Shown: one piece after another, positions 63,317-64,000 of the stretch | How positions within the stretch are numbered: the stretch's first letter is position 1 | Layout: each line of letters begins with the position of its first letter | DNA from: an uncultured Erysipelotrichaceae bacterium | GTDB lineage: Bacteria > Bacillota_I > Bacilli_A > Erysipelotrichales > Erysipelotrichaceae | DNA length: 64,000 nucleotides | NCBI GenBank assembly: GCA_949744505.1 | Contig: CATJXY010000034.1 | Span: 124,001-188,000 of the forward strand | Direction: 5' to 3' | The notes under the pieces: generated by a model | What the model was told of the DNA's origin: nothing | The model's input: the letters and a program-made list of their open reading frames with translations, nothing else | The model's database searches: none | Made by a program: the position numbers and the translations under genes

Positions 63317-64000
63317 TTAATCACTTATTTTAACAGCCAGTTCTAATGCAAGCAAAACAACCTCTTTTTTCTTATCTATATTTACCATTCCATTTAAGCT
63401 ACGCTCATCCCATTGTACTCCATCTAAATTATCCCCAGCATAATAAAATGTAAAATAATCCGAATGAATTCTATTGCAAACAGCCGCAATAACAGATCCT
63501 TCCATTTCAACGCAAACGGCTCCCTGTTGTTTAAAATAATTAATCTTTTCTCTTGTTTCTCTATAAAAAGCATCTGTTGTCCACGTATACCCTTTTGTAT
63601 ATTCAAAATTATACTCATCTAAAATTTCTAAAAATTCTTCACAATATTTTGGATTCAGTTCAATCGTATCACTCTCTTCCGCATAATGATAACTTGTTCC
63701 TTCATCTCGAAATGCTTTTGTCGGTATGATGATAGAACAATCTTCTATTTTTGAATCCAATACTCCACAATTTCCGAAAATAATAAATGTTCTCACACCT
63801 TGTGCATAAAGTTGTTCCAAATCTGCACTGATCCATGGTCCACTTACACCGGCCATAAACAAAGTTATCTTAACATTTTTATAAGTTAAAATATATACTG
63901 GTCTTTCAAAGTTTGTCATAGAGATATATCCAACTTCTCGACATGGAAAATTCTCAACTATACTCTTAAATAAATGTCTGGAAAAAACACCTACTGCAAC
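63317..64000 (-). CDS. Nucleoside phosphorylase, N-terminus cut by window edge
   Basis: The frame is open from the stop at 63317 through to position 64000, so ATG 63919 is probably internal: upstream codons give a family-like stretch ending PCREVGYISM. Visible PNP_UDP features are FGNCGVLD, GYTWTTDAFYRETREK and VCVEMEGSVIAAVC. At least 227 residues are present. It is closest in look to uridine phosphorylase-like proteins; the substrate base is not decided. It faces rbgA across a 147-nt gap without a clear terminator. Confidence 0.82.
   Translation of the reverse strand, partial: VAVGVFSRHLFKSIVENFPCREVGYISMTNFERPVYILTYKNVKITLFMAGVSGPWISADLEQLYAQGVRTFIIFGNCGVLDSKIEDCSIIIPTKAFRDEGTSYHYAEESDTIELNPKYCEEFLEILDEYNFEYTKGYTWTTDAFYRETREKINYFKQQGAVCVEMEGSVIAAVCNRIHSDYFTFYYAGDNLDGVQWDERSLNGMVNIDKKKEVVLLALELAVKISD

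Noticed and set aside
1-64000. CRISPR arrays, rRNA, tRNA, insertion sequences, prophage or defence islands
   Set aside because: No regular repeat-spacer arrays, transposase or phage structural genes or recognisable tRNA cloverleafs were seen; functions are almost all housekeeping.

Overview
The window is a low-G+C, gene-dense chromosomal segment of a Gram-positive-type bacterium. Most genes lie on the minus strand in long, tightly packed operons. The evidence for a Bacillota (Firmicutes) origin is the order rpsB-tsf-pyrH-frr-uppS-cdsA-dxr-rseP, the block xerC-trmFO-topA-dprA-rnhB-rbgA, T-box leaders on pheST and thrS, a comG-type pseudopilus operon and strong AGGAGG ribosome binding sites. 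A TGS-less ThrRS and an unusual EF-P suggest a branch near Erysipelotrichia or Mollicutes; that placement is inference. No rRNA, tRNA, CRISPR array, insertion sequence or prophage was recognised.

Layout. 1-4 kb: the start of a SEDS gene (ftsW/rodA), a small membrane protein, a VanZ-family protein, an SRAP DNA-crosslink protein and ruvAB. 4-10.3 kb: a YfhO-type membrane glycosyltransferase, a Tritrichomonas-type IMP dehydrogenase, and proS with a short leader ORF. 10.3-15.6 kb: a ceramidase-like protein, an ECF S-component, a split ThrE-type exporter and a class B PBP. 15.8-24 kb: ispG and ispH facing nfo, a DEAD-box helicase and a heterodimeric ABC exporter. 24-33.5 kb: T-box pheST, a GDPD, gpsA-der-cmk with an acidic tail-anchored protein, and efp. 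33.5-38.3 kb: the comG operon, an MBL hydrolase and rpmG. 38.4-45.3 kb: an ABC importer pair without an ATPase, T-box thrS, a divergent RpiR/SIS pair, a DUF3892 protein and an HTH-membrane protein. 45.5-53.1 kb: an eight-gene envelope-lipid operon. 53.2-64 kb: frr, pyrH, tsf, rpsB, then xerC to rbgA and a truncated nucleoside phosphorylase.

How the genes work together. Three MEP-pathway genes (ispG, ispH, dxr) supply isoprenoids to UppS, which makes the C55 lipid carrier. CdsA and Cls supply phospholipids. A DUF368/PopT protein and a PF06695 protein in the same operon are candidates for recycling lipid carrier across the membrane. FtsW and the PBP use lipid II. The comG operon and dprA point to natural transformation.

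No plainly new multi-gene defence or mobile system is visible. The observations most worth a second look are an EF-P lacking the modified lysine, the envelope-lipid operon with two possible carrier translocases, an unidentified tail-anchored protein co-transcribed with cmk, a hairpin that occludes the comGA ribosome binding site, and the protist-like IMP dehydrogenase.
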